This document shows positions 8,301 through 18,000 of a stretch of DNA of 55,932 nucleotides, piece by piece; the first letter of the stretch is position 1, and every line of letters starts with the position of its first letter. The stretch is from Nanobdellota archaeon (lineage in GTDB: Archaea; Nanobdellota; Nanobdellia; Woesearchaeales; UBA583), in the NCBI GenBank assembly GCA_022565615.1, contig JAIUMM010000008.1:1-55932 (forward strand), written 5' to 3'. Under the pieces are notes generated by a model. The model worked only from the letters and a program-made list of their open reading frames with translations, was not told the origin of the DNA and searched no databases. Position numbers and translations under genes: made by a program.

Positions 8301-9062
8301 TTAATAACCTTTCGGAACTATTATTGTTTTTACTAAAAGATCTTCTTTTTTACCACTTAAATCATTTTCAATTGATCTAGCTTTATTAATAAAACCTTCA
8401 GGATCATATACAAAACAAATTAGTGTTTTACAATCAGGATGTGATTTGTATCTTTCTGTATCTATTATCAATTGTTCTCCTAAATGCTTATCTTTTAAAT
8501 TCATTCTAGTTTTTTTTATTTCTATAATAATTTTTTCTTTTTTTAATAAAAAGTCAACTCTTGAACCACTTCCCGCATAACTTGGAGTCCATTCCTCTTC
8601 TCTTATATCATCAAAGTGAAGTTTTAACAATGCATGAAATAAATCTTGTACATCATATTCATCATTAATTTCAATAGAATTTCTTTCATTGTACCTACAT
8701 CTAATCTGCTTTACAACTAAATGGAATTTATTACAAATGTTTTCAACTAAAACCTCGGCAGAGTTGATTTCTTCTTTCATGCTATTAGAGATTAATTCTT
8801 CTTTTTTGGCCCAAGGATATTTGTTACCACAATTTTCACAATGTTTTGGAACTGGAGTATTATACATACTAATCACTCCAGAAACATGATGTCTACCTTT
8901 TATATCAGAATTACAATTTGGACATTTAAAAATTGTTTCTTCTCCACATTCAGAACAAAAATCTTTTCTATATTTAGGATATTCATTATATGAATCAGTA
9001 ATTTGATGTCCATTTTTACATACCTGCATAACATCATAGAAATCCTCTTCCCAATTAATCAT
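8301..9062 (-). CDS. DUF2321 zinc domain fused to DpnII/MboI-like nuclease
   Basis: Residues 1 to about 86 are a cysteine-rich zinc region of the DUF2321 type: QVCKNGHQITDSY, DFCSECG, FKCPNCNSDIKGRHHVSG and HCENCGNKYPW, giving pairs at Cys36/39, Cys47/50 and Cys75/78. The C-terminal half resembles DpnII/MboI-like restriction nucleases: DEYDVQDLFHALL, then GSGSRVDFLL and IIIEIKK supply a PD-(D/E)xK core with Asp170, Glu181 and Lys183. Such proteins are thought to cut DNA in defence. No methyltransferase or other restriction gene is adjacent, so a partner, if any, is elsewhere. Neighbours are core genes (tfs, deoxyhypusine synthase). The start is ATG at 9062. The domain calls are good; a defence role is inference. 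Confidence 0.75.
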   Translation of the reverse strand: MINWEEDFYDVMQVCKNGHQITDSYNEYPKYRKDFCSECGEETIFKCPNCNSDIKGRHHVSGVISMYNTPVPKHCENCGNKYPWAKKEELISNSMKEEINSAEVLVENICNKFHLVVKQIRCRYNERNSIEINDEYDVQDLFHALLKLHFDDIREEEWTPSYAGSGSRVDFLLKKEKIIIEIKKTRMNLKDKHLGEQLIIDTERYKSHPDCKTLICFVYDPEGFINKARSIENDLSGKKEDLLVKTIIVPKGY

Positions 9063-9134
9063 AAGATATTTTAGTTTTAGATACTTAAAAAGTTTTACTT
9101 TTGTAGTAATAGAATTAATTTTTTCGAAGAAAAA

Positions 9135-10148
9135 TTAATCCTTGAACCCACCTAGTACTAATAATGGAAAAGTCAATGAAAAATCTGCCTCCACTTTTAC
9201 TTTATGTGCATTTGCTTTAACTTTTCCCCAACTCACTGCTTCATCAATTGGTGCTCCTGCATTACTTCCTTCCATCTCCAAACCTGAATTTAAATACACA
9301 CAATATTCAGCCCCATCTCTAAATAATCCTGCATTTGCAAGAGCATGTTTTGGAACTGAACCTCCAAGTGCAATAATTCCCATTTTCTCACAGTTTAATG
9401 CTAAGTCTGTAAGTTCAACAATGTATTCACTCATATCAATTTTAAAATCTTTATATTTAGGTTCTTTTTTGAAAAAATATACCATATCTCCTAAACTTCC
9501 ATCTAAAAGAGTTGGACAAAAAAAAGGTAAATTATTTTTATATGCCCAATATGTAAAACTCTCCTCTTTATTTTCAACTTCTTGAAGTTCTAATTCTCTT
9601 CCCAATTCATATACAAATTCTAAAATTCCAATTATCTCGTTTCTTTGTTGTTGAAGTTCAAATAAACGCTCTAAAAATATTCTCATAAATTTGTCAAAAT
9701 AGACATATCTATCATTTGGAATAAAAATATTTCCAGTCCTATTAATTCCTTCTTCTCTGAGTTGAGCACCATTTGCCCTAAAATCTCCAATTACAAATGG
9801 TTTAAAACATTTAATAATATCCTCTTCAATTGCACCAACTGTAGTACAACCCACATGAACTTTTTTATGCTTAAATAAATACATAATATATTCTCGAATT
9901 CCACTTGTTCCTGCATTTGAAGTAAATCCTAAAAAGATAGTAGCATTTTCTCGTCTCATATATTTGGTAATTTCAATTGCTTTTCCAAGTTCAGTTGCTT
10001 GTTGTCCTGTTGTTGTAAGTGATTTTAAAAAAGTATTCAAATCAAATTCTTCTTCAACATTATACCCTTTAATTTGAGGCCAACTATCAAGAGAATTAGA
10101 TTTTTTAAGCACGTATTCTTTTGAATTATTAAAATTATCTTCATTCAT
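9135..10148 (-). CDS. dys: Deoxyhypusine synthase
   Basis: The protein contains the whole deoxyhypusine synthase fold: FLGFTSNAGTSGIREYIMYL, VGCTTVGAIEEDIIKC, the NAD-binding ALGGSVPKHALANAGLFRDG, and EAVSWGKVK with the catalytic lysine. The enzyme moves an aminobutyl group from spermidine to a lysine of aIF5A, using NAD. An in-frame TTG lies at 10172, but the ATG at 10148 has a TTTAAATAT box at the usual distance, so I chose 10148 (337 aa). The gene stands alone on this strand. No aIF5A gene is in the window. Confidence 0.93.
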   Translation of the reverse strand: MNEDNFNNSKEYVLKKSNSLDSWPQIKGYNVEEEFDLNTFLKSLTTTGQQATELGKAIEITKYMRRENATIFLGFTSNAGTSGIREYIMYLFKHKKVHVGCTTVGAIEEDIIKCFKPFVIGDFRANGAQLREEGINRTGNIFIPNDRYVYFDKFMRIFLERLFELQQQRNEIIGILEFVYELGRELELQEVENKEESFTYWAYKNNLPFFCPTLLDGSLGDMVYFFKKEPKYKDFKIDMSEYIVELTDLALNCEKMGIIALGGSVPKHALANAGLFRDGAEYCVYLNSGLEMEGSNAGAPIDEAVSWGKVKANAHKVKVEADFSLTFPLLVLGGFKD

Positions 10149-10253
10149 ATTATATACTATACTAATACACAAAGATATTTAAACATTTATATCAATTATA
10201 ACTTCATCAATTCTAAAAACATAATTAGAAAATTATATATATTTGAACAAAAA

Positions 10254-10261
10254 TTTATAAA
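10254..10261 (+). promoter_or_regulatory. TATA box of gene 10283-10717
   Basis: TTTATAAA is centred about 25 bases before the ATG at 10283, matching the leaderless pattern seen at other lead genes. Confidence 0.5.
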
Positions 10262-10282
10262 AGATAAAGTTCTGCAAACTCT

Positions 10283-10717
10283 ATGGCATTTGATTTAAAA
10301 GAGTATAAATTCCCCCCTGCTCTCTCTTCTTTTCAAAGTAATAATTTATCAACTCTTGAAGAAAGAATTAATGCAAGAACAAATAATACTGAAAAACTAA
10401 GAAAAAATTCTCTTAAACATTATGCTCAAGATTCAATGTTTGAAATATTTAGAGAAGATGGTAAAGTTATTTCAACTCAAAGAAAATTTATTCAATTACC
10501 AAATATGTTTTTTAATTTTATAGAAGTATTTCCTAATACATATGCACTCTTTACACACTCAAGACAAACTCTTCCTTATGTATTTTCTAATGAAAATGGA
10601 AAATTTAGAACTCTTGTAAGTCCTGAATCTACTGGATATTCAAGACAACATATTGAAGAATCATTTAGAACATCAACTTGCCCTAAATTATATTGGTTAC
10701 ACAGAGAATTTAATTAA
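10283..10717 (+). CDS. Hypothetical protein, 144 aa
   Basis: No family is recognised. The protein is soluble, without a signal peptide or hydrophobic segment. Its N-terminal part is polar with a helical stretch (LEERINARTNNTEKLRKNSL), followed by an aromatic-rich half (NMFFNFIEVFPNTYALF). One cysteine is present near the end. The TATA box 25 bases before the ATG and codon use like the neighbours support a real gene. It precedes the FKBP gene, which has its own TATA box inside the gap, so the two need not be one operon. Confidence 0.55.
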   Translation: MAFDLKEYKFPPALSSFQSNNLSTLEERINARTNNTEKLRKNSLKHYAQDSMFEIFREDGKVISTQRKFIQLPNMFFNFIEVFPNTYALFTHSRQTLPYVFSNENGKFRTLVSPESTGYSRQHIEESFRTSTCPKLYWLHREFN

Positions 10718-10739
10718 ATGTCTCATTTTTCTACTAAAT

Positions 10740-10748
10740 TTTATAAAG
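10740..10748 (+). promoter_or_regulatory. TATA box deciding the FKBP start
   Basis: TTTATAAAG lies about 26 bases before the ATG at 10770. The frame is open further upstream, but that extension overlaps the preceding gene, so this box selects 10770 as the start. Confidence 0.55.
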
Positions 10749-10769
10749 TCTTTTTTATTAAATAAACAT

Positions 10770-11435
10770 ATGACATTACAAAAAGGAGATATGATAGAAG
10801 TTACACTTACAATTTCAAGTGATGGTAAAGTTTTTGATACAACAGATGAAAAAATTGCAAAAGAAAATAATTTGCAAGGATTTGGTAATAAAAAAGTAGT
10901 CTTTGGAAATAGTATGCTACTTCCTAAAATTGAAGAAAAACTAGTTAGTGCAAAATTAGGAGAAGAATTTTCTATGCATTTAAGTGTTAAAGATGCTTTT
11001 GGTGATAAAAAAAAAGAAATGTATCAAACATATCCTGAAAAAGTATTCAAAGACCAAGAATTAAGAATTGTAGTTGGACAAGTGTATAACTTTGATGGAA
11101 ATTATGGTAAAGTTAAATCAGCTTCAAGAGGAAGAGTTATGGTTGATTTCAATCATCCACTTGCTGGAAAAGAAATTGATGTAACATTTTCTCTTATTAA
11201 GAAAATTGAAGATTTAAAAGAAAAAATTGAAACTACCCTGTATGTATTAATTGGACTTAGTCCTGAGATGTGCAAAGTTGGATTAAAAGATAAAACAATT
11301 ACACTTGAAGTTCCTCAGCAATTAGTTCAAATGCAACAAATGCTTGAAGGAGCTTTAAAAGAACAACTTAAAGATGAAATTAAAGATTATAAAATTGAAA
11401 TCAAAGAATTACAAGTTACTTCAAATCAAAAATAA
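10770..11435 (+). CDS. FKBP-type peptidyl-prolyl cis-trans isomerase, long archaeal form
   Basis: The 221-residue protein begins MTLQKGDMIEVTLTISSDGKVFDTTDE, the FKBP strand pattern. It continues with VVFGNSMLLPKIEEKL and EEFSMHLSVKDAFGD, and then an insert-in-flap segment with VMVDFNHPLAGKEIDVTF, as in SlyD and the long archaeal FKBPs. A C-terminal extension of about 80 residues follows, as in archaeal FKBP26-type proteins. The enzyme speeds prolyl isomerisation and acts as a folding chaperone in the cytosol. The frame is open 39 codons further upstream, but the added residues are hydrophobic, overlap the previous gene and precede the TATA box, so 10770 is preferred. Confidence 0.9.
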   Translation: MTLQKGDMIEVTLTISSDGKVFDTTDEKIAKENNLQGFGNKKVVFGNSMLLPKIEEKLVSAKLGEEFSMHLSVKDAFGDKKKEMYQTYPEKVFKDQELRIVVGQVYNFDGNYGKVKSASRGRVMVDFNHPLAGKEIDVTFSLIKKIEDLKEKIETTLYVLIGLSPEMCKVGLKDKTITLEVPQQLVQMQQMLEGALKEQLKDEIKDYKIEIKELQVTSNQK

Positions 11436-11446
11436 TTTTAAAAAAA

Positions 11447-11935
11447 TTAATTAAGCTCTTTTTTTAAAATTTCAATTGCTTCTAAATAATCTTCAACTAC
11501 ATAAATTAAATTTGGAGCTAATTTTTCAAAATATTTATTAGCCTCTTCATATAGTCCTATTAAAATTATTTTTTTATTTGGTTTTATTGCTAAACTAATC
11601 TCTGAAGAAGTTCCATGATCAATTCCACATACAACAATAATATTACTTGATAAAACATTTAAATAATTTCTTCCACTCCTCATATTAGTACAAACTGGAA
11701 TATCTAAATAAGGTGAAAAAGTAATTTTATCATCACTAGGTAAAATCCCTAGAGTTAAACCATTATTTTCTTTTGCTCCCTTTAATGCTTCATTCATTAC
11801 CCCCTCATTTCTTCCACCTGTTAACGTAACCCAGTTTTTAGAAGCAATAAATTTTCCAATTTCATAAGCATTATTTAAATCTTTTTTTAGTGCATTAGAA
11901 CCTGGTCCCATAACTCCAACAATTATTTTAACCAT
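11447..11935 (-). CDS. SLOG/LOG-like protein (TIGR00725 type)
   Basis: The 162-residue protein begins MVKIIVGVMGPGSNA and has LTGGRNEGVMNEALKGAKE at about residues 39-57, then NGLTLGILPS. This is the GG-R-x-G-x-M phosphate loop of the LOG/TIGR00725 group of Rossmann-like proteins. Members include phosphoribohydrolases acting on nucleoside monophosphates and proteins that bind unknown nucleotides. The full PGGxGT-x-x-E motif of cytokinin-activating LOG enzymes is replaced by CGIDHGTSSE, so activity should not be assumed. It is convergent with the FKBP gene with an 11-base gap. The only other family member in the window is the partial protein at 1-351. Confidence 0.8.
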   Translation of the reverse strand: MVKIIVGVMGPGSNALKKDLNNAYEIGKFIASKNWVTLTGGRNEGVMNEALKGAKENNGLTLGILPSDDKITFSPYLDIPVCTNMRSGRNYLNVLSSNIIVVCGIDHGTSSEISLAIKPNKKIILIGLYEEANKYFEKLAPNLIYVVEDYLEAIEILKKELN

Positions 11936-11974
11936 AGAAATAATTTATATTTATGTAATTTATATATTTTTACT

Positions 11975-13054
11975 TTATTTTTTAAACACATTTACAAAAA
12001 AAGCTTGTGTTTTTGAATAAGGAGAATGAATTCTAATTGAGTGTTGAATAAGTTTTTTGTTTTCAATATTTTTTAAAATTTCAATACTTTGAATTGGATA
12101 AGCAAATGATTTCATAAAATTATTCTCAATTTTAGTTGTAACTAATTTTAAATTTTTTTGAGCATAAATTACATTCTCCTCATTCTCTTCAATTTCCATT
12201 GAACAAGTTGAATAAACAATAACTCCATTTTTTGAACAAATCTCTTTTGCAACTTCAAGTAATTGTTTTTGAATTTGAGAATTTCTTAAAACTCCTTTTT
12301 TATCTCTTTTATTGAACCAATTTCTTTCCTGTAAAAAATTACCCGAACATGGAGCATCTAAGAGTACAATATCAAAATTCTCCTTAAAATGTTTAATTTT
12401 ATGCAAATTAAGAGCATCAAGTTGAATAAATTCAATAGTGGTATTTTTATTGAATGTACTAAATTGTTTTTGAACATTATTTACAAGTTTTAAAAATCTC
12501 TCTTTTGAAATCTCATTTGAAATAATTTCTATTTTAATTTCTTTCTTTAAATTTCCTTGAACTATTTGTTCAAATATTACATTACTAAGTTGAGTAAGTT
12601 TTGAACCTGGTGAAGAACACATATCAATAATTTTTAGAGTTGAATTTGTTGAAAATTTTGAGTAATCAATTGAGTACAAAGGAATTTGTGAAGGATAATC
12701 TTGTAAATATGAAACTCCACTAAGTATTGGAAAACTTCCACTTAATGAAAAATGAGATTTTTCAATTTCATAACAATTTGAAATATTAGTTTTCTTAAGA
12801 GAAGTTCTATATGATTTTTTGAATAATTGTGTTAAATGTTCCTCTTTAATAATTGATGAATTTAATCTAACAAATTTCTTTCTCATAACTTCTTTTTGAA
12901 GTTTTAATAAATTATTTGAATCTTTAAAATGTTTTGAATAGTGCTCTAAAAAATTAAATTTTGAAACATTAGGTTTAAACTTTGACGTTTTAAATTTTTT
13001 TGAAGCTCTATAATAATTATTTTCATCATTTTTATCAAGAATTCTCTTATTCAT
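11975..13054 (-). CDS. NOL1/NOP2/Sun-family RNA 5-methylcytosine methyltransferase
   Basis: A Rossmann methyltransferase core spans about residues 105-355. Motif I is IDMCSSPGSKLTQL near 143-156, motif IV LLDAPCSGNF carries Cys236, and motif VI YSTCSMEIEENEENV carries Cys284. Two conserved cysteines in these positions define the RsmB/NSUN RNA m5C enzymes: one forms the covalent adduct with cytosine, the other releases it. The N-terminal 100 residues are basic and helical and probably bind RNA. No PUA domain is evident, so the target, tRNA or rRNA, is open. The gene is divergent from the small membrane operon at 13108. Confidence 0.9.
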   Translation of the reverse strand: MNKRILDKNDENNYYRASKKFKTSKFKPNVSKFNFLEHYSKHFKDSNNLLKLQKEVMRKKFVRLNSSIIKEEHLTQLFKKSYRTSLKKTNISNCYEIEKSHFSLSGSFPILSGVSYLQDYPSQIPLYSIDYSKFSTNSTLKIIDMCSSPGSKLTQLSNVIFEQIVQGNLKKEIKIEIISNEISKERFLKLVNNVQKQFSTFNKNTTIEFIQLDALNLHKIKHFKENFDIVLLDAPCSGNFLQERNWFNKRDKKGVLRNSQIQKQLLEVAKEICSKNGVIVYSTCSMEIEENEENVIYAQKNLKLVTTKIENNFMKSFAYPIQSIEILKNIENKKLIQHSIRIHSPYSKTQAFFVNVFKK

Positions 13055-13078
13055 CTATATATAATAATACAACATAAC

Positions 13079-13087
13079 TTTATAAAT
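13079..13087 (+). promoter_or_regulatory. TATA box of the small membrane-protein operon
   Basis: TTTATAAAT lies about 25 bases before the ATG at 13108, marking the 58-residue frame, not the larger one at 13286, as the first gene of the operon. Confidence 0.55.
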
Positions 13088-13107
13088 ATTGATATCATGA
13101 GTAAATT

Positions 13108-13284
13108 ATGAATATTGAACAAATATTTACAGGGGTTGGAATTGTATTTTTAATAATTACAATTGGATACTTTGTAGGAACATACTTAGATATTATTCCT
13201 ACATCAATTAAAGTAGCATTAAGTTTTATTGCAAGTGCAATATTATTTATTGTAGCAGATATAATGAGGAGGTCAAATAGATAA
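13108..13284 (+). CDS. Small membrane protein, 58 aa, first gene of a three-gene operon
   Basis: The frame opens at ATG 13108 and ends at TAA 13282-13284, one base before the next gene. It encodes two hydrophobic segments, VGIVFLIITIGYFVGTYL and VALSFIASAILFIVADI, and a basic end, MRRSNR, so it is probably a two-pass membrane protein. The TATA box 25 bases upstream and the tight coupling to 13286 support it. The antisense frame here lacks such signals. No family is recognised. The role is presumably shared with the two membrane proteins that follow. Confidence 0.65.
   Translation: MNIEQIFTGVGIVFLIITIGYFVGTYLDIIPTSIKVALSFIASAILFIVADIMRRSNR
13268..13273 (+). promoter_or_regulatory. Shine-Dalgarno motif inside the 58-codon gene
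   Basis: GGAGGT, a strong anti-16S match and unusual in this AT-rich window, lies near the 3' end of the first gene, 12 bases before the ATG at 13286. It suggests internal initiation for the second operon gene. Confidence 0.45.
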
Positions 13285-13285
13285 A

Positions 13286-13552
13286 ATGGGAGCAGAATGG
13301 TCAATAGCAGTTGGATTTTTAGTATACTTTATAGCAATAATATTTGCAATAGTGTTTTATGTAATATATAGAAAATTTTCATTAATATTATATACTGCAA
13401 GTATTTCAACTCTCATATTTTCAATTTTTTATGCAATTGATGTATTTGATTTTTCAAGAAATTTAATTATGCTCACACTTGTTATCTCAACAATAGCGTT
13501 CTTTGCTCTTGGGAAATATTTTCAAGGAGTAACTTATACAAAAGAGAACTAA
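13286..13552 (+). CDS. Small integral membrane protein, 88 aa
   Basis: Three hydrophobic stretches are visible: AVGFLVYFIAIIFAIVFYVI (about 8-27), SLILYTASISTLIFSIFYAI (about 32-51) and LIMLTLVISTIAFFALG (about 60-76). A short polar tail, KYFQGVTYTKEN, follows. The ATG is one base after the previous stop, and a GGAGGT motif lies upstream, so translation is probably coupled. No catalytic or binding motif is seen and no family is recognised. Together with 13108 and 13563 it forms a unit of three membrane proteins that may act as one complex (inference). Confidence 0.65.
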   Translation: MGAEWSIAVGFLVYFIAIIFAIVFYVIYRKFSLILYTASISTLIFSIFYAIDVFDFSRNLIMLTLVISTIAFFALGKYFQGVTYTKEN

Positions 13553-13562
13553 ATTATTAAAA

Positions 13563-14165
13563 ATGAAAACAGAAGATACTAAAAAAAGTAAAGATAAAAG
13601 CAATACAAAAATACCTCTAATTTCAGTAGTGTTATTAGTAGTTTTAATACTCATAAGTATCGTATTGCTAAGTCTTCCAAGTATTATAGGGATTGATAAA
13701 CAATATTCTTTACTAATAAACCCAAATATTACTCTTCAAGAATTAAATAATTCAAATTCAAGAGTTGATATTTTAGAGTTATCATTAACTAATTCAAATT
13801 CAATACTTCCAAATAGAGTGGAATTAGACGATATTGTTTTATGTATATTTAATTCAAATAATCAACAAATAATACTCTCTCAAAGTTTAGATACAAGTTC
13901 ATATAGAATTGATAGAGGAAGTGATATATTTAATTTAAGAAGTAAATTTATTGATATTCCAAGTGATTCAACTATAAATGTAATTTATTCAACATATTTT
14001 TATAGCTACAATAGAGAATTAAGTAATGTAATTAAAGAAATTGAAGAACTTAACTATGAATATACAATTGAGTTTAGAGCAATTAAAAATACTCAATACA
14101 GATACAATTTTGAAGAAAGCGTATGTAGAGGAGAAGAAAAGTTCGAAATTATTTCATTTAATTAA
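13563..14165 (+). CDS. Single-pass membrane-anchored exported protein, 200 aa
   Basis: A basic N-terminus rich in Lys and Asp (about 1-17) is followed by one strong hydrophobic segment, LISVVLLVVLILISIVLL (about 19-36). About 160 mostly beta-type residues then presumably lie outside the membrane. Two cysteines (in VLCIFNS and ESVCRGEE) could form a disulfide. No family is recognised. It follows the 88-residue membrane protein by 10 bases and ends the operon. It converges with the ABC ATPase and giant surface protein unit on the other strand. Confidence 0.6.
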   Translation: MKTEDTKKSKDKSNTKIPLISVVLLVVLILISIVLLSLPSIIGIDKQYSLLINPNITLQELNNSNSRVDILELSLTNSNSILPNRVELDDIVLCIFNSNNQQIILSQSLDTSSYRIDRGSDIFNLRSKFIDIPSDSTINVIYSTYFYSYNRELSNVIKEIEELNYEYTIEFRAIKNTQYRYNFEESVCRGEEKFEIISFN

Positions 14166-14270
14166 TTTTATTTTCTATTATTAAAGTTAAATATTATTTT
14201 AGTAAACATATGTTAATCTAAATATTATAACTAGGTATAAAAATTAAAACTATTAAAAAATAATTAAACA

Positions 14271-15050
14271 TTAATTTTTTTTATCCCCTATTATTTCTCC
14301 ATCATGAAGAGTAATTACTCTTTGAGCTTGTTTTGCCAAAGAATCATCATGAGTTACTAAAATAATAGTCTTTCCTTCTAAATTTAATTTTTTTAAGTAC
14401 TCCATTACAATTTTACCTGTTTTTGAATCTAAATTACCTGTTGGCTCATCTGCTAAAATAATTTTAGGATCATTTGCTAGTGCTCTTGCAATTGCTACTC
14501 TTTGTTGTTGACCTCCTGAGAGCTCAGTTGGCTTATTTAATAATCTATCACCCATATCAAATTGTTCAAGTAATTCTTTTGCTCTTTTTATTCTTTGTCT
14601 TTTAGATTTATTTGAAAATATCATTGGAAGTTCTACATTTTCCTGGGCACTTAGAGATTTAATTAAATTAAATTTTTGAAAAATATATCCAATTGTTTTA
14701 CCTCTTAAAACAGCTAAATCACTCTCACTAAGTTTTCTAATCCCTTTTCCTCTAATATAAACATCTCCTTTTGTAGGAGTATCTAAGCAACCTATTTGAT
14801 TTACAAGAGTAGTTTTTCCAGAACCTGATTTTCCAACTATTGCTACAAATTCTCCTTCAAATATTTCAAAAGAAATTCCTTTTAATACTCTAAGAGTATT
14901 TTTTCCAATTTTATATTCTTTAATTACATTATCTACTTTAATTAAAGAGTTTTTAGAAGTAGTGAAATTAGTTTTAGAATTAACTTTAGGATTCATATCT
15001 ACAGAATTAGAAGAGGATTTAGATTTTAAATATATGGATTTTAAAACCAT
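14271..15050 (-). CDS. ABC transporter ATP-binding protein, MacB/LolD type
   Basis: All ABC ATPase motifs are present: Walker A GKSGSGKTT, Q-loop FQKFNLI, signature LSGGQQQRVAIARAL, Walker B IILADEPTGNLDS, and a switch histidine in ILVTHDD. The GCLDTPTKGDVYIRGKGI region and the DEPTGNLDS form are typical of the MacB/LolD/FtsE branch, which works with four-segment permeases on exported proteins or lipids. A serine/lysine-rich extension of about 35 residues precedes the domain. No permease is next to it: the gene starts 2 bases after the giant surface-protein frame on the same strand. Coupling to that protein is likely transcriptional; a functional link is speculative. Confidence 0.9.
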   Translation of the reverse strand: MVLKSIYLKSKSSSNSVDMNPKVNSKTNFTTSKNSLIKVDNVIKEYKIGKNTLRVLKGISFEIFEGEFVAIVGKSGSGKTTLVNQIGCLDTPTKGDVYIRGKGIRKLSESDLAVLRGKTIGYIFQKFNLIKSLSAQENVELPMIFSNKSKRQRIKRAKELLEQFDMGDRLLNKPTELSGGQQQRVAIARALANDPKIILADEPTGNLDSKTGKIVMEYLKKLNLEGKTIILVTHDDSLAKQAQRVITLHDGEIIGDKKN

Positions 15051-15052
15051 AA

Positions 15053-18000
15053 TTATCTCTCACCTTCAACTCTAACATCACCTATTTCTACTGATGATAT
15101 ATCGATAAACTCAACTGGGAAATTAAATGTTCTAGTAGAAAATAATCCTGATTCTGGAAGACATCTTATTTGAACTGAATTAACACTCTCTTCAATCTCA
15201 ACAATTCCCTCATACATCCCTTGCAAGATAGGCATTGTAGCTACCCTAGTATTTCTAAATAATGAGAGTATAAAATTAACAATTCCAGATTTAGTAGTAT
15301 CAATTGTACAAGTCATTTCATTTTGATAATTATTTGTAAATGTTATTTTAATATTTTTATTTGATTCAGATAAAATCTCTCTTGGAAGTCTAATTACATT
15401 TGAATCCTCAATTCTTGAATTAAAGCCAAGTCTTTGATGTTCAACTGATATTAAATCTATTCTAAATGGTTCTTGAGTCATAACCACATCATATGTTTTA
15501 ATTGGACCTACTTGACCTGTTGGAGTTTGACATAACAATGTAAACATATAATTTCCAACACCTAAAGATATTGAACCATTAAAGTTTCCAACTCCACCTG
15601 AAGGATTTAGATTAACATTTTGATCTAATGATGACCCTCTTACTCTAACTTCACAAGTTACATCTCTAAATTCTGAACGTTGTAAGACATTAAAATCAAC
15701 AACTCTTGAAGTTTGAGTTGACATTAAAATTTGATTTAATCCCCAATCAAAAGATAAAATATAATCTGGAAAACTATCAATTTTATACAAATTAACTCCT
15801 ATATTTAATGTCTCATTTCTATCTGCTCTTTGACAAGAAAGTATAAGATTTCTTCTACCTGGTAATATCTCAAATGAAGATTGGTGACTATTTAGATTTA
15901 ATTCAAATGTCTGTCCATCTTCTGATTCAAAAGGTATAATTCCACCAATATATCCTCCTGAACTTCCAGGCATTAAATTACAATTGTTTAAATTTTGAGT
16001 ACTTTCAAATCTTAATGTTGGATATGATTCATACGTATACCAAGTAGTTGGATTTAATTCATATAAACCAACATTAGAACTCTCAAGTAATGTAATAAAT
16101 ATCTGATCACTAACTCTAAAATCTCTTGTCGTAGTATTTGAATTTCCAAAATAATCTCTTGCAGTTACAGTTATTGAATAACTTCCAACAGTTAAGTTTC
16201 TAAATTCTTCAATCTCATTTAAATTAAGTGAATAACTCATTTCACTGTAATGAGTTTTAGGGATTTCTCTAAGTAATTCTGAACCTCTTCTAAATTGAAT
16301 ATTATAACTATAAATTCCACTTGAAAAAGTTGGAAAATCTCTAATCACAATATCACCTGAAATAAAATTTTCATATACAACTCCATCATCATTTGTATTT
16401 AAATTAATATATACTTCAGGATTAGTATTATCAACCATTATTTCTAATATATTACTCACTGGAACTTCTCCTATTATAAATTCAATATTTAAAGGATAAT
16501 CTGAACGTTCAAGTAATGTTTGAGCTTGAATATTTATACCCCTAAAATTATACCTATTAATACTTCCAATTTGTGTTTTTTGAGGACTTAAAGATGAAAC
16601 TAATCCTGAATATAATAATACTCCTGAATTTTCATCTCTAATATTTAAAGTTGAACTATCTAAGTTTGCTAAAGTATCAACTTCTAAATTTAATCGTTTA
16701 TCTCTATTCAATTCTCCTCTAACTCCAATACTACCATAATCAAATAATGATAATGAAAATCCTGAAAAATTTCTTTGTACAGTTCTTCCTGCAGCATTAC
16801 TACATCTCACTCCCACCTCAAATGGAACTGATTCTAATGAATTTGAATTTGTTAATACTAAAAAAGAATTACTCTGAGTATTTCTTCTAACAAGAGTCAA
16901 TACATCTTCAATTACTAGTAAATTTGTATCTCTATCTACTGCTTGCTTTCTATTAGTGCTTTGAACTAATGGATTTGAACCAAATCTTGGAAGAACTTCA
17001 CAACTTACATAATTATTCATATTTGATAATTGAATTTGAATATCACTAAATACTTGTGAAGTTCCAACTGTTGGATATACCCAGTTAGTTCCAATATTTG
17101 TAAACTCTACATTTTCAATTCTTAAATCAATATTATCTTTTACAAGTTGAATTTCTCGATTAGTATTTTTATTAAATAAATTTTCTTCACAATTAAACAT
17201 TAAACTTACATCTAAACTATCTATTGTTGATAAAATTCCTTGTGTTAAAATATTTGAAAGAGTAAAACTAATTCTAGAATTTGAAGAACTATAATTCATA
17301 CCATCCAAAGGATTACCTCCAACTACTGGCTGAACTGAACAACTAAATTCTCTAAAAGGAGGAAGAGCTAAATCAACTAAAATTTCAGGATTTTCTTCTG
17401 AAAAATATAACGTTTCATCTATAATCATTCCTCCATCTCTTGTTCTTACATTAATAGATGGCTCTAAAAACTCTAAATTTGTTATAATTTCTTGAGAATT
17501 AGAAGTTCCCCACGAAGTTTCTACTTCAATTCTAGTTAATAACTCAATGGATGAAAATTCTTCATTATATGAAGCTCTACATCCTAAACTTTCATCAAGA
17601 GTAAATAAATTTTGAGTAATTCTTAATGAGGATAGACTAACTTCTCTTCCACAAATTTTCAAAGAAGTTATTTCATCAACTAAATCTTCATCTTCAATAT
17701 TAAGTTTTAAAGAAGTTCTAATATAATTATTTAAATTTTCTTTATTAACTTCAATTTCCCCAATAAGTAAATCTTCTCCTAATGCATCAATGTAGACTTC
17801 GTTATTTAAAATTTCCCACTTATTTTCATCTAAATGAATTAATCTAACTAAATCTAAATTAGGTACTTGAGTGTTAATTTCAAAAAATAATTCTCTTTCA
17901 AAATCTCTATTACCTAATAAATTACACTCTAACGTTAAACCATACTGGCCATCAACATTTGAAAAAGGACTTAAAACTTCACTAAAATTTAATTCTATAA

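Noticed and set aside
9142-9585. Plus-strand frame of 147 codons
   Set aside because: It lies wholly inside deoxyhypusine synthase on the other strand and shows no family pattern.
13095-13304. Minus-strand frame of 69 codons
   Set aside because: It is antisense to the 58-codon gene, which has a TATA box, operon spacing and two clear membrane segments.
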